A DNA stretch of 64,000 bases from DATBLE01 sp963791425 (GCA_963791425.1 CAWBSE010000004.1:124001-188000); one strand, 5' to 3'; shown: positions 51,594-60,366, numbered from the stretch's first letter. The notes: generated by a model not told the origin, from the letters alone. Made by a program: numbers and translations.

Positions 51594-52403
51594 GTGGACG
51601 CCCTGCGCACCGTTGACGGCTGGCCCGCCGAGCACGTCGCCGTCGGGCTCGTCTCGGCGGACGGCGTGGTGGCGACGCACGGCGACCTTGCGCGCGAGTA
51701 CCGCTGGGCGTCGGTGAGCAAGCCGGTGACCGCACTCGCCTGCCTGGTCGCGGCCGAAGAGGGGGCGATCGACCTCGACGATCCCGCGGGCCCGCCCGGC
51801 TCGACGTTCCGGCACCTGCTGGCGCATGCCTCGGGACTGCCGCTCGAGGGTGCGAGCCCGATAGCCCGTGCCGGCGAGCGGCGCATCTACTCCGACCACG
51901 GCTTCGACGTGCTCGGCGCCGCGCTTGCGTCGCACGCGGAGATGTCGTTCGGCGAGTACCTCGGCGCGGCGGTGCTGGAGCCGCTCGGCCTCGGCGCACG
52001 CTACGAGGGCCGCCCCGGCTCCGGCATGTTCGGTGCGCTCGGCGACCTGCTCGCGCTCGGCCGCGAGCTGCTCGCGCCGACGCTTGTCTCGTCGGAGACG
52101 CTGGCGGAGGCGACCACGGTGCAGTTCCCCGGCCTGATCGGCGTGCTCCCCGGCTTCGGCCGCCAGGAGCCGAACGACTGGGGCCTCGGCTTCGAGCTCC
52201 GCGACGGCAAGTCACCGCACTGGACGGGCACCCGCAACTCGCCGGGTACGTTCGGCCATTTCGGCCGGAGCGGCACGTTCCTCTGGGTCGACCCGGATGC
52301 GCAGGTCGCCCTCGGCTGCCTCACCGACCTCGGCTTCGGCGACTGGGCGGTCACCGCGTGGCCGGCCCTTTCGGACGCTGTCCTGGCGGAGCTCGGGCGG
52401 TGA
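51594..52403 (+). CDS. serine hydrolase (beta-lactamase/class C PBP family)
   Basis: 269 residues. SxxK motif in WASVSKPVTAL (Ser and Lys), second motif Y-S-D (RRIYSDHGFDVLGA) in place of YxN, and a third motif HFGRSGT near the C-terminus. LLAHASGLPLEG is typical of the S12 family. No signal peptide, so a cytosolic esterase or D-aminopeptidase is more likely than a true beta-lactamase. GTG start at 51594, 19 bp from the divergent RidA gene. Confidence 0.87.
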   Translation: MDALRTVDGWPAEHVAVGLVSADGVVATHGDLAREYRWASVSKPVTALACLVAAEEGAIDLDDPAGPPGSTFRHLLAHASGLPLEGASPIARAGERRIYSDHGFDVLGAALASHAEMSFGEYLGAAVLEPLGLGARYEGRPGSGMFGALGDLLALGRELLAPTLVSSETLAEATTVQFPGLIGVLPGFGRQEPNDWGLGFELRDGKSPHWTGTRNSPGTFGHFGRSGTFLWVDPDAQVALGCLTDLGFGDWAVTAWPALSDAVLAELGR

Positions 52404-52423
52404 CGCGGCGCGGAACCGAGCAA

Positions 52424-52438
52424 GTAACACAGTGTTAC
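52424..52438. repeat. palindromic repeat copy 2, GTAACACAGTGTTAC
   Basis: Identical to the copy at 7211, sharing also the right flank AAGCT. Here the outer flanks GAGC and GCTC extend the symmetry (GAGC-AA-palindrome-AA-GCTC). It lies 21 bp after the serine hydrolase stop. Confidence 0.88.
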
Positions 52439-52478
52439 AAGCTCCCAACGGCCCGGAGATCCAGGCGGTTTCGGGCAA

Positions 52479-52493
52479 GTAACACTGTGTTAC
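52479..52493. repeat. palindromic repeat copy 3 (inverted orientation), GTAACACTGTGTTAC
   Basis: Reverse complement of the other two copies, 55 bp from copy 2 centre to centre (about five helical turns). Its right half contains the GTG proposed as the lipoprotein start (52487). Confidence 0.88.
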
Positions 52494-53008
52494 TAGGTTT
52501 GTTGGTGGCCGTTGGAGCCATGGCCTCCGCCGGATGCGGAGGTGGGTCGCCTGCCACCGTCGAGCAGCGGCCGGCGGTGCCGGCGGGGGCGCTTCCCGGC
52601 TGGACGGCCGTCGACGATCCGCCGGGCGTGTCGTCGATCGCACCCGATTTCCGTGGGCTCGACGTCAACGGTCGGAGCGACGCTCAGGCGCTCGTGAAGG
52701 ACGGCGACGCGATCCGGGCGACGACGTTCACCTTCGCGACCGAGAAGGACGCGCTCGAGGCGCAGAAGCGCGGGGCCGGCGACGACTACCAGGGCGCGCT
52801 CGAGCGCGTATTTCGCGGCGACACCGTCGCCCGCGGCCCGGGTGTCGGGCTGACGCTCCGCGTCCCGCGGCCGACCGGCTCGGGCTTCGACACGGTCGAG
52901 GTGTACCTCCTCGCCCACGGGCCGAAGCTCACCGTGGTCGAGCTCGAGTCCGCGACGGGCTTCGACCCGGCGCTCCGCGCGAAGGTCCTGCGCCTGCTCA
53001 GTCGGTGA
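52487..53008 (+). CDS. lipoprotein of unknown function
   Basis: 173 residues. LLGLLVAVGAMASAGCGGGS is a lipoprotein signal with lipobox A-S-A-G-C; cysteine becomes residue 16-17. The mature part is a small alpha/beta protein (GWTAVDDPPGVSSIAPDF, TTFTFATEKDALEAQKRG) not recognised. The signal lacks the usual basic n-region when started at GTG 52487, which lies inside the palindromic repeat; the frame is open upstream (RRSRRFRASN) but has no normal start codon close by. The original start may have been replaced by the repeat. Confidence 0.7.
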   Translation: MLLGLLVAVGAMASAGCGGGSPATVEQRPAVPAGALPGWTAVDDPPGVSSIAPDFRGLDVNGRSDAQALVKDGDAIRATTFTFATEKDALEAQKRGAGDDYQGALERVFRGDTVARGPGVGLTLRVPRPTGSGFDTVEVYLLAHGPKLTVVELESATGFDPALRAKVLRLLSR

Positions 53009-53378
53009 ACAGCGGCCGGACGAACTCGTCGAACGTCGCACGGTCGCAGCTGGCGACCACCGCCGGCATCACTGCCCGCACCGATGCCGTCCGGGGCATG
53101 TCCATCGTCAAGGCGACCTCGCCGAAGTAGTCGCCCGGCTTCAGCACGCGACGTTCGCCCAGCGCCTCCTGCGTCACGGTCAGCATCCCGGAGAGGACGA
53201 CGTAGAAGCGGTCGCCGTCCTCGCCCTCGCGCATGACCTCCCCGCCGGCCGGTATCGACTCGCGCTTCATCCGGTCGGACAGCTTGCGCAGGGTCTGGCC
53301 CGGCAGCTCGGCCAGCAGGCCGATACGGCTGAACTCGTGCTCGCGGATCGGGCTCACTGATGCAGTGTGCCTGCGCAT
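52998..53378 (-). CDS. cyclic nucleotide-binding domain protein
   Basis: 126 residues, essentially one cNMP-binding domain. FSRIGLLAELPGQTLRKLSD, GGEVMREGEDGDRFYVVLSG and the phosphate-binding cassette GDYFGEVALTMDMPRTASV are present. There is no DNA-binding or enzymatic domain, so it may be a small regulator acting through a partner. ATG 53378; 3' end overlaps the lipoprotein gene by 11 bp. Confidence 0.88.
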   Translation of the reverse strand: MRRHTASVSPIREHEFSRIGLLAELPGQTLRKLSDRMKRESIPAGGEVMREGEDGDRFYVVLSGMLTVTQEALGERRVLKPGDYFGEVALTMDMPRTASVRAVMPAVVASCDRATFDEFVRPLFTD

Positions 53379-53395
53379 GTGAGAGAGTCGCCGCG

Positions 53396-54066
53396 ATGCG
53401 GGCTCGTCTCGGCGTGATCGTCGTTGCCTTCCTGGCTGTTGCCGCGGGGGCCAATGCCTCGGTCTTCGTCGTCAACGACGCGAAGCGCCCGCAACTCGCG
53501 GTCGACGCCAAGGGCAATGCGAAGGTGACGTGGCTCCAGGGCGGCGCCGCCCAGAACGTGATCATCCCGCCGACCGGGCAGCTGAGCCAAACGGCGCGAT
53601 CGGGCCGGATGTCTCGAAGGCCGCGCCCGGCATCCGTCTGCCCTACCTCGTAACGGTGCGTCGCGGGCCGGGCGGGATGTTCTACGGGCTCCAGCAGTGG
53701 CAGGTGCAGCCCGGCGGGGCGATGGAGCTGCACTTCTCCCGCTGGTCGGGCGCACCACCCATCGCGCTGCAACTCGACACCAACGGCGTCCGGCTGTTCG
53801 GCTCGGCGACGAACCAGAGGAAGGCGCTGAGCGGCTTCACCACCACGCTCGAGGGCAAGCGGATCCGGATCTTCGTCTACGTCGACTGTCTCGGCTGCCC
53901 CGCTGCGCCGAACGGGTGGAGCAGGATGATCGGCGCCCCGCCGAAGGCGGACGGCTCGTACGCGGTGTTCCTGAAGACGGAGTGGAAGGGTCGCCGCTAC
54001 CGCGCGAGCATCGTCGGCACCGCATACGCCCCGGACGCCGAGACCGAGATCGCCGCCGTCCAGTAA
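53396..54066 (+). CDS. secreted protein of unknown function, frameshifted as assembled
   Basis: Signal peptide LGVIVVAFLAVAAGANA. The first frame (53396 to about 53588) reads VFVVNDAKRPQLAVDAKGN and VTWLQGGAAQNVIIPP; after one missing base near 53587 (CC instead of CCC) the next frame reads PNGAIGPDVSKAAPGIRLPY, then GPGGMFYGLQQWQV to AETEIAAVQ. Corrected length about 223 residues. Not a family I recognise; beta-rich. Stop overlaps the Nudix ATG by one base. Confidence 0.65.
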
Positions 54067-54563
54067 TGGCGCTCTTCGACGGGTGGACGACCTGCCCGCG
54101 CTGCGGCGGGCGTCTCGCCGGAGACCTGGGCCGGCTCGAGTGCGGGAGCTGCGGTTACGTCCTCTACGCGAACCCGGCGCCGGCCGCCTGCGCCGTGTGC
54201 AGCGACGATGAGGGCCGGATCCTGCTCACCCGCCGCCGCTGGGAGCCGTACGCCGGGATGTGGGATCTCCCCGGCGGCTTTCTCGCCGAGGACGAGCACC
54301 CGCTCGACTGCCTGCGGCGCGAGCTGCTCGAGGAGACCGGGCTCGAGGTCGAGCCGGGCGAGTGGATCGGCGCCTTCATGGTGCCCTACGAAGACCGCAC
54401 GGTCGTGAATCTGGTCTGGACGGCCCGGGTCGTCGCGGGAACGCCGCAGGCTGCCGACGACGTCTCGGAGCTCGGCTGGTTCGGCCGCGACGAGCTTCCG
54501 CCGCTCGAGCAGATCGCGATGGCCGAGGCGCTAGCCGTGTGGCTGGAGCAGACGGAGCCCTAG
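54066..54563 (+). CDS. Nudix hydrolase with N-terminal zinc ribbon
   Basis: 165 residues. A zinc ribbon (Cys10, Cys13, Cys26, Cys29: CPRCGG ... CGSCGY) precedes the Nudix fold. The Nudix box GGFLAEDEHPLDCLRRELLEE runs on to TGL (written here in two parts), matching G-x5-E-x7-R-E-x2-E-E-x-G. NudC-type NADH pyrophosphatases also have the ribbon, but here the order and length suggest an ADP-ribose or unspecified nucleotide-sugar pyrophosphatase. Convergent with the kinase-like gene (33 bp overlap). Confidence 0.86.
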   Translation: MALFDGWTTCPRCGGRLAGDLGRLECGSCGYVLYANPAPAACAVCSDDEGRILLTRRRWEPYAGMWDLPGGFLAEDEHPLDCLRRELLEETGLEVEPGEWIGAFMVPYEDRTVVNLVWTARVVAGTPQAADDVSELGWFGRDELPPLEQIAMAEALAVWLEQTEP

Positions 54564-55076
54564 CGGTTCGATCCGCACGTCGAGCGGGCTCTCGAGCTCG
54601 ACCGGTTCACCGTCGACGGCGGCCTGCACCGATCTGCTGCCGGCATCGATCTCGAAGCTCACTTCGGTTCGAGTCGTCCAGCGCCAGGGCAGGAGCCGCT
54701 CGGTGACGTACAGCGCGAGGACACCCTCGTCGAGGCGTTCGCGCTCCCCGATGAAGAGCGCATCCAGGCGGTACTCGTTGTTCGCAACGAGGAGGATCGC
54801 GGCGCTCAGGGACTCGCCGTTCACGCGCAGTGCCAGTGGCTCGGGCGGTCTGAGGGCGAACCCGAGCGCGCGCAACCTGGCGTCGCCGCCCGCCATCCCG
54901 AGGGCCGCCGTATCTGCGCGGGCCGCGATCGCCGCAGGGTCGTCGCCCTCGTCGAGGACGCGCGTCTCCACGCCGGCCGCCGCGCACGCCTCGAGCAGGT
55001 CGTCCAGGTGTGCGTCGGCTGAGCCGGAACGCGGATTGACGAGCAGGAAGCCGGGTGGCTCGAGTCGGCGGTTCAG
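54531..55076 (-). CDS. diacylglycerol/sphingosine-kinase-like protein lacking the catalytic core
   Basis: About 181 residues. The start FLLVNPRSGSADAHLDDLLE and the end (VNNEYRL-type NNEYRLDALFIGERERLDEG and the LLPWRW ... VDGEPVELESPLDVRI domain) are those of the LCB5/DGK family, but the middle (GGDGT loop through the GTxND motif, some 80-120 residues) is missing; only MAGGDARLRALG remains. No usual start codon: a CTG at 55076 overlaps the thioredoxin stop as CTGA. Probably a degraded or non-catalytic copy. Confidence 0.65.
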   Translation of the reverse strand: MNRRLEPPGFLLVNPRSGSADAHLDDLLEACAAAGVETRVLDEGDDPAAIAARADTAALGMAGGDARLRALGFALRPPEPLALRVNGESLSAAILLVANNEYRLDALFIGERERLDEGVLALYVTERLLPWRWTTRTEVSFEIDAGSRSVQAAVDGEPVELESPLDVRIEPLGLRLLQPHG

Positions 55077-55402
55077 GCGGGAGCGCTGCCGTCGAGGCCG
55101 AGCGCCTTCTCGATCGCGCCCTTCGGCTGGGCGCCGATCACGGCGGCAGACGGAGCACCGTCCTTGAAGAGGATGATCGTCGGGATCGACTGCACCCCGT
55201 ACTGGATCATCAGCTCCTGCTCCTCGTCGACGTTGATCTTCACGAGCTTCAGCTCGCCGGCCCGCTCCTCGGCGATCTTGTCGAGGACGGGGGAGACGGC
55301 GTGGCAAGGCCCGCACCACTCGGCCCAGAAGTCGACGATGACCGGCTTGTCGCTCTGGAGCACCTCTTGATCGAAGGTCTGCGTGGTCACTGCGGTGGAC
55401 AT
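55073..55402 (-). CDS. trxA: thioredoxin
   Basis: 109-residue disulfide reductase. IVDFWAEWCGPCHAVSPVL has the active site Cys30-Gly-Pro-Cys33; YGVQSIPTIILFKDG contains the cis-Pro. ATG 55402 preceded by AAGGA. It is divergent from the ileS-like gene, which starts 108 bp away. The trxA symbol follows family usage; several thioredoxins may exist in the genome. Confidence 0.95.
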   Translation of the reverse strand: MSTAVTTQTFDQEVLQSDKPVIVDFWAEWCGPCHAVSPVLDKIAEERAGELKLVKINVDEEQELMIQYGVQSIPTIILFKDGAPSAAVIGAQPKGAIEKALGLDGSAPA

Positions 55403-55509
55403 TCGTGGATTCCTTTCGGTCTTACGTATTCGCTGAGTCACCAAGTGGTAACGAGGGTACCGGCCGAACCCTTCCCGGATGTGGGCCAAGCGAACCGTAG
55501 AATCGAACC

Positions 55510-58500
55510 ATGGCTCGCAGATTTGCGCCGCTTCCGCCTGTCCCGGATCACCCGGCGATCGAGGTCGCCGTGCTCGAGCGCTGGGACGCCGAGCGGACGT
55601 TCGAGCGCTTGCGCGAGCTGAACCGGGGCAACGAGCCGTTCAGCTTCGTCGACGGCCCGATCACGGCGAACAACGCGATGGGCGTCCACCACGCGTGGGG
55701 TCGCACCCTGAAGGACGTTTTCCAGCGCTACCAGGCGCTGCTCGGCAAGGACCAGCGCTACCAGAACGGATTCGACTGCCAGGGCCTCTGGGTCGAGGTC
55801 GAGGTCGAGAAGGCGCTCGGCCTGAACTCGAAGCGCGAGATCGAGGAGTACGGCATCGCCGCGTTCTCCGCCCGCTGCCGCGAGCGCGTCGCCGAGTACG
55901 CGGAGGTGATCACGAAGCAGTCGCAGCGGCTCGGGATGTGGATGGACTGGGACAACGACTACTACACCTTCTCCGACACGAACATCGAGTACATCTGGCG
56001 GTTCCTCAAGGAGGTGCACCGCCGCGGCTGGCTGTTCCAGGGCCACCGCTCGACCCAGTGGTGTCCCCGGTGCGGTACGTCGCTGTCGCAGCACGAGCAG
56101 GCGGGCGAGGGCAACTACGAAGAGCTCGACCACCCGTCGCTCTACGTCCGTTTCCCGCTGAAGGAGCGCGAGGGCGAGTCGCTGATCGTCTGGACGACGA
56201 CACCGTGGACACTGCCGGTGAACGTCGCCGCGGCCGTGCGGCCGGACGCCGAGTACGGGCTCCGCGACGGCGGGTGGCGGCTCGCCGAGACCGGCGGCGA
56301 GTACGACCACGTGCTCCGCGGCGAGGATCTGGTCGGCTGGGAGTACACCGGCCCGTTCGACGAGCTCGAGGTGCAGCAGGGGATCGTCCACCGGGTGATC
56401 CCGTGGGACGACGTGGCGCTCGACGAGGGCAGCGGCATCGTCCACATCGCTCCCGGCGCCGGGACTGACGACTTCGAGCTCTCGAAGGTGCACGACCTGC
56501 CCGTGCTCGTGCCGATCGACGAGAGTGGCCGCTTCTACCCGCAGTACGGCCCGTACGCCGGGATGTCGACCGGCGAGGTCGAGCAGCCCGTCGTTGCGGC
56601 GCTCGAGGAAAAGGGCCTTCTGGTCGCGGCCGCGCGCATCACCCACCGCTACCCAATCTGCTGGCGCTGCCGGACACCGCTGGTCTTCCGCGTCGTCGAC
56701 GACTGGTTCATCGGCGTCGACGAGGTGCGCGCGCAGCTGCGCGAGGAGAACACGAAGGTCGAGTGGACGCCTCCGCAGTACGGCAAGCGAATGGACGACT
56801 GGCTCTTCAACATGGGCGACTGGAACATCTCGCGGAAGCGCTACTTCGGCCTGCCGCTGCCGTTCTACCCCTGCTCGTGCGGCCACCTGAACGTGATCGG
56901 GTCGAGAGCCGAGCTCGAGGAGCGGGCCGTCGGCGGGCTCGAGCAGCTGCAGGAGCTGCACCGCCCGTGGATCGACGAGGTGCCGATCCGCTGCGAGTCG
57001 TGCGCGACCGAGGTGCGGCGCATCCCGGAGGTCGGAGACGCGTGGCTCGACGCGGGCATCGTCCCGCTGTCGACGCTCGGCTGGGAGAGCCCGAGCTACA
57101 TCGAGCACGGCTACGCGACCGGCGCGGCCGAGGGCCTGACCGGCGCGGACCTGCCCGACCACGCGTACTGGGAGAAATGGTTCCCGGCCGACTGGATCTC
57201 GGAGATGCGCGAGCAGATCAGGCTCTGGTTCTACTCGCAGTTCTTCATGTCGGTGACGATGATCGGCCGCTCGCCGTACCGGCGCGTGCTCACGTACGAG
57301 AAGCTGCTCGACGAGAACGGCCGCGAGATGCATCGCTCGTGGGGCAACTCGATCGATGCGAACGAGGCGTTCGACCGGATGGGCGCCGACGTGATGCGCT
57401 GGCAGTTCTGCGACACGTCGCCGGCCCAGAACCTGAAGTTCGGCTACGGGCCGGCGCGCGAGGTCGGGCGGCGGCTGCTCACGCTCTGGAACTCGGTCTC
57501 GTTCTTCGTCACCTACGCGAACATCGAGGACTTCGAGCCGACGTACGAGGATCTCGCCGGTGGGCCGCCGGCCGCCCAGGCGCTCGACGCGTGGGTCGTC
57601 GAGCGGACGCGGCAACTCGTCGCCGAGGCGACCGAGGGGTACGACACCTACCGCACGCCCGTCGTCACCCGCGCATTCGACTCCTTCGTCGACGATCTCT
57701 CCAACTGGTACATCCGCCGTTCGCGTCGCCGCTTCTACTCGTACGACGAGGCGGCGTTTCGAACCCTCTGGTTCGCGCTCGCCCAGGGGCTGCGGGTGAT
57801 CGCGCCGGTGATGCCGTTTCTCGCCGACGAGCTATGGCGGAACCTGATCGCCGGGGTGTGCGAGGGTGCGCCCGATTCGGTGCACCTGGCCGGCTGGCCG
57901 GAGGCGGTCGCACCGGACGCGAAGCTGCTCGCCGAGATCGGCGAGGTGCGGCGGGTGGTCGAGCTCGGGCGGCAGGCTCGCTCCCAGTCCGGGGTCAAGC
58001 AGCGCCAGCCGCTGCGTCGCGCGTACGTCTACGGCGCCACGGATGCGACGCGCAACCACGCCGCGGAGATCGCGGAGGAGCTCCGCGTTCGTGACCTGAT
58101 CCAGGGGGAGGGCGGCGGGAGCCGCGTCCGGTTGAAGCCGAACCTGCCGGTGCTCGGCCCGCGCCTGGGGCCGCGTCTGCCGGAGCTGCGGCGCGCGCTG
58201 GAAGCAGGGGAGTGGGTGTGGGAAGGCCCGGGGCAGGTACGGGTCGCCGGCGAGCTGCTCGCCGAGAACGAATACCTCGTCGAGCGGGAGGCCGAGAACG
58301 CCGGCTTCGCGTTCGCCTCCGACGGTGACCTGAGCGTCGAGATCGATCCCGAGCTCGACGATGAGCTCCGCGCCGAGGGCCGGGCGCTCGACCTGATCCA
58401 CTCGGCGAACAGCCTCAGGAAAGACCGCGGTCTCGAGGTCACGGACCGGATCGTCCTGACTGTCCCCGACGCAGACGCCGAGCTGCTCTCGCCGTACGGC

Positions 58501-58572
58501 GAGCGCATCGCGGCGGAGACGCTCGCGGTCGAGACCCGCGTTGGCCCCGAGCTCGACCTCGCGAAGGCCTAG
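55510..58572 (+). CDS. ileS: isoleucyl-tRNA synthetase-like class I synthetase
   Basis: 1020 residues with Rossmann core, editing (CP1) domain (about 185-380, VWTTTPWTLPVNVAAAV) and anticodon-binding domain (about 640-800). The HIGH region is unusual: GPITANNAMGVHHAWGR (49-65) instead of H-x-G-H, and the KMSKS equivalent is EMHRSWGN (Glu606-Met-His-Arg-Ser). Zinc-ligand cysteines appear in CPRCG and CRTP/CSCGH areas. Similar architecture is found in a divergent IleRS-type clade; charging of tRNA-Ile is inferred, not proven. Confidence 0.85.
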   Translation: MARRFAPLPPVPDHPAIEVAVLERWDAERTFERLRELNRGNEPFSFVDGPITANNAMGVHHAWGRTLKDVFQRYQALLGKDQRYQNGFDCQGLWVEVEVEKALGLNSKREIEEYGIAAFSARCRERVAEYAEVITKQSQRLGMWMDWDNDYYTFSDTNIEYIWRFLKEVHRRGWLFQGHRSTQWCPRCGTSLSQHEQAGEGNYEELDHPSLYVRFPLKEREGESLIVWTTTPWTLPVNVAAAVRPDAEYGLRDGGWRLAETGGEYDHVLRGEDLVGWEYTGPFDELEVQQGIVHRVIPWDDVALDEGSGIVHIAPGAGTDDFELSKVHDLPVLVPIDESGRFYPQYGPYAGMSTGEVEQPVVAALEEKGLLVAAARITHRYPICWRCRTPLVFRVVDDWFIGVDEVRAQLREENTKVEWTPPQYGKRMDDWLFNMGDWNISRKRYFGLPLPFYPCSCGHLNVIGSRAELEERAVGGLEQLQELHRPWIDEVPIRCESCATEVRRIPEVGDAWLDAGIVPLSTLGWESPSYIEHGYATGAAEGLTGADLPDHAYWEKWFPADWISEMREQIRLWFYSQFFMSVTMIGRSPYRRVLTYEKLLDENGREMHRSWGNSIDANEAFDRMGADVMRWQFCDTSPAQNLKFGYGPAREVGRRLLTLWNSVSFFVTYANIEDFEPTYEDLAGGPPAAQALDAWVVERTRQLVAEATEGYDTYRTPVVTRAFDSFVDDLSNWYIRRSRRRFYSYDEAAFRTLWFALAQGLRVIAPVMPFLADELWRNLIAGVCEGAPDSVHLAGWPEAVAPDAKLLAEIGEVRRVVELGRQARSQSGVKQRQPLRRAYVYGATDATRNHAAEIAEELRVRDLIQGEGGGSRVRLKPNLPVLGPRLGPRLPELRRALEAGEWVWEGPGQVRVAGELLAENEYLVEREAENAGFAFASDGDLSVEIDPELDDELRAEGRALDLIHSANSLRKDRGLEVTDRIVLTVPDADAELLSPYGERIAAETLAVETRVGPELDLAKA

Positions 58573-59387
58573 AGCCTTGCCTCGACCCGGGCGAGGAACT
58601 CGGCGACGACGGCGCGGTACCGCTCGGGCTCCTCGACCACCGGCACGTGCGCGCTGTGCTCCAGCACGACGAGCTCGGACCCGGCGATGCCGTCGACGAG
58701 CACCTGCGCGATCGCCGGCGTGCACATGTCGTAGCCGCCGCGGATCACCAGCGTCGGCACCCGGATCTCCCCGAGCCGGTCGACGGTCGTCCAGCCCTTC
58801 AGTTGGCCGGTGCACGTGAACTCGTTCGGGCCCCACATCGCCTCGTAGACCCTCGGGTTCCGCTTCACCGCCATGATTTCCATCTCCGGCGGCGGTGGGT
58901 CGAGCCGGCAGAAATGCGCGGCCGAGAGCTCGGCTTCGCCGGCGTCCGGGCCGAGCTCGGCGAGCAGCCGCCGCGCCTCCGAGACCCACTGGTCGGCGCT
59001 CGCCAGCGTCGACGAGAGGACGAGCGACTCGAGCCCCGCCGGCCGGGTCAGCGCGTACTCCTGGGCGAGCATCCCGCCCCACGACGTCCCGAGCAGGTGG
59101 ACGCGATCGAGGCCGAGGTGGTCGCGCACCGCCTGCACCTCCGAGACGAACAGATCGAGCGTCCAGAGCGAGTCGTCGTCGGGCCGGTCGGAGTCGCCGC
59201 AGCCGAGCTGGTCGTACAGCACGACCTGCCGCCCCTCGTCTGCGAGCCGCTCGAGCCGGGTGAAGTACGTGTGCGACGAGCCCGGCCCGCCGTGCAGGCA
59301 GAGCAGCGGCAGCGTCCCGGGCGCCGGCTCGCCGGCGATCCAGTATCGGGTGCGGTAGCCCTGGAAGGGGACGAAGCCGGCCGTCAC
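58569..59387 (-). CDS. pip: proline iminopeptidase family alpha/beta hydrolase (S33)
   Basis: 272 residues. Oxyanion HGGPG at LCLHGGPGSSH, DQLGCGDSD, nucleophile in LLGTSWGGMLAQEY (GTSWGG), acid in RGGYDMCTP and His in LEHSAHVPVVEEP. This set is characteristic of prolyl iminopeptidases (release of N-terminal proline) and related hydrolases. Proline dehydrogenase is encoded at 63.1 kb but is not in the same operon. GTG start. Confidence 0.88.
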   Translation of the reverse strand: MTAGFVPFQGYRTRYWIAGEPAPGTLPLLCLHGGPGSSHTYFTRLERLADEGRQVVLYDQLGCGDSDRPDDDSLWTLDLFVSEVQAVRDHLGLDRVHLLGTSWGGMLAQEYALTRPAGLESLVLSSTLASADQWVSEARRLLAELGPDAGEAELSAAHFCRLDPPPPEMEIMAVKRNPRVYEAMWGPNEFTCTGQLKGWTTVDRLGEIRVPTLVIRGGYDMCTPAIAQVLVDGIAGSELVVLEHSAHVPVVEEPERYRAVVAEFLARVEARL

Positions 59388-59399
59388 CGGCCGATCATC

Positions 59400-60344
59400 T
59401 CAGGCTGCGGAAACGATCCGGCGCACCTGCGCCGGCAGGCGGAAGAACACGTCCTCCACCGCGGGCGCCGACTCGCCGACGATCTCGACGCCGCGCGCCC
59501 GGAACCAGTCGCAGACGCGCCGCACGAGGTGCTCGGGCGTCGACGCGCCGGCGGTCAGCCCGGCGGCCTTCGCGCCCTCGAACCAGCGCTCGTCGATCAT
59601 GCTCTCGTCCTCGATCAGGTACGCCTCGGCGCCCGACGCCCGGGCGGTCTCGACCAGCCGGTTCGAGTTCGAGCTGTTCGTCGAGCCGATCACGAGCACG
59701 ACGTCCACCTCGGCGGCGAGCTCCTTCACCGCCTGCTGCCGGTTCGTGGTCGCGTAACAGATGTCACCCTCGTCGGGCCCCTCGATCGCGGGAAAGCGCT
59801 CGCGGAGGACGGCGACGATCTCGGCGGTCTCGTCGACGGAAAGGGTGGTCTGTGTCGCGTAGGCGACGCGCGCCGGGTCCCGCACCTCGACGGTGCGGGC
59901 GTCGGCGACCGTCTCGACGACGATCGTCGCCTCCGGCGCCTCGCCGAACGTGCCGACGACTTCCTCGTGTCCGGCGTGGCCGACGAGGAGGATCGTGTAG
60001 CCGTCGGCGGCGTAGCGCCGCACGGCGACGTGCACCCGCGTGACGAGCGGACAGGCGGCGTCGATCGTACGCAGCCGCCGCTCGGCCGAGCGCTCGTGGA
60101 CGGCCGGCGCGACCCCGTGCGCGGAGAGGACGAGCAGCGCGCCGGGTGGCGGCTCCTCCTCGCTCTCGACGAAGACGGCGCCCTGGGCCTCGAGATCGCG
60201 GACGACGTGGGCGTTGTGGACGATCTGCCGGCGGACGTAGACCGGCGCGCCGTGGAGCTCCAGCGCACGCTCGACGGTCTCGACGGCCCGTTCGACTCCC
60301 GCGCAGTATCCGCGGGGCGACGCGAGTAGGAGCCGCGCTACCAC
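59400..60344 (-). CDS. ispH: 4-hydroxy-3-methylbut-2-enyl diphosphate reductase
   Basis: 314-residue [4Fe-4S] enzyme of the MEP isoprenoid pathway. The three cluster cysteines are Cys14 (PRGYCAGV), Cys98 (DAACPLV) and Cys196 (GDICYATTNRQ), spaced like E. coli 12/96/197. SSNSNRL and ASTPEHLV regions are conserved. GTG 60344 gives the usual start a few residues before the first Cys. A perfect 10-bp inverted repeat lies 23-45 bp upstream. Confidence 0.97.
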   Translation of the reverse strand: MVARLLLASPRGYCAGVERAVETVERALELHGAPVYVRRQIVHNAHVVRDLEAQGAVFVESEEEPPPGALLVLSAHGVAPAVHERSAERRLRTIDAACPLVTRVHVAVRRYAADGYTILLVGHAGHEEVVGTFGEAPEATIVVETVADARTVEVRDPARVAYATQTTLSVDETAEIVAVLRERFPAIEGPDEGDICYATTNRQQAVKELAAEVDVVLVIGSTNSSNSNRLVETARASGAEAYLIEDESMIDERWFEGAKAAGLTAGASTPEHLVRRVCDWFRARGVEIVGESAPAVEDVFFRLPAQVRRIVSAA

Positions 60345-60366
60345 GGACGATGATGGTAGCCCGACC

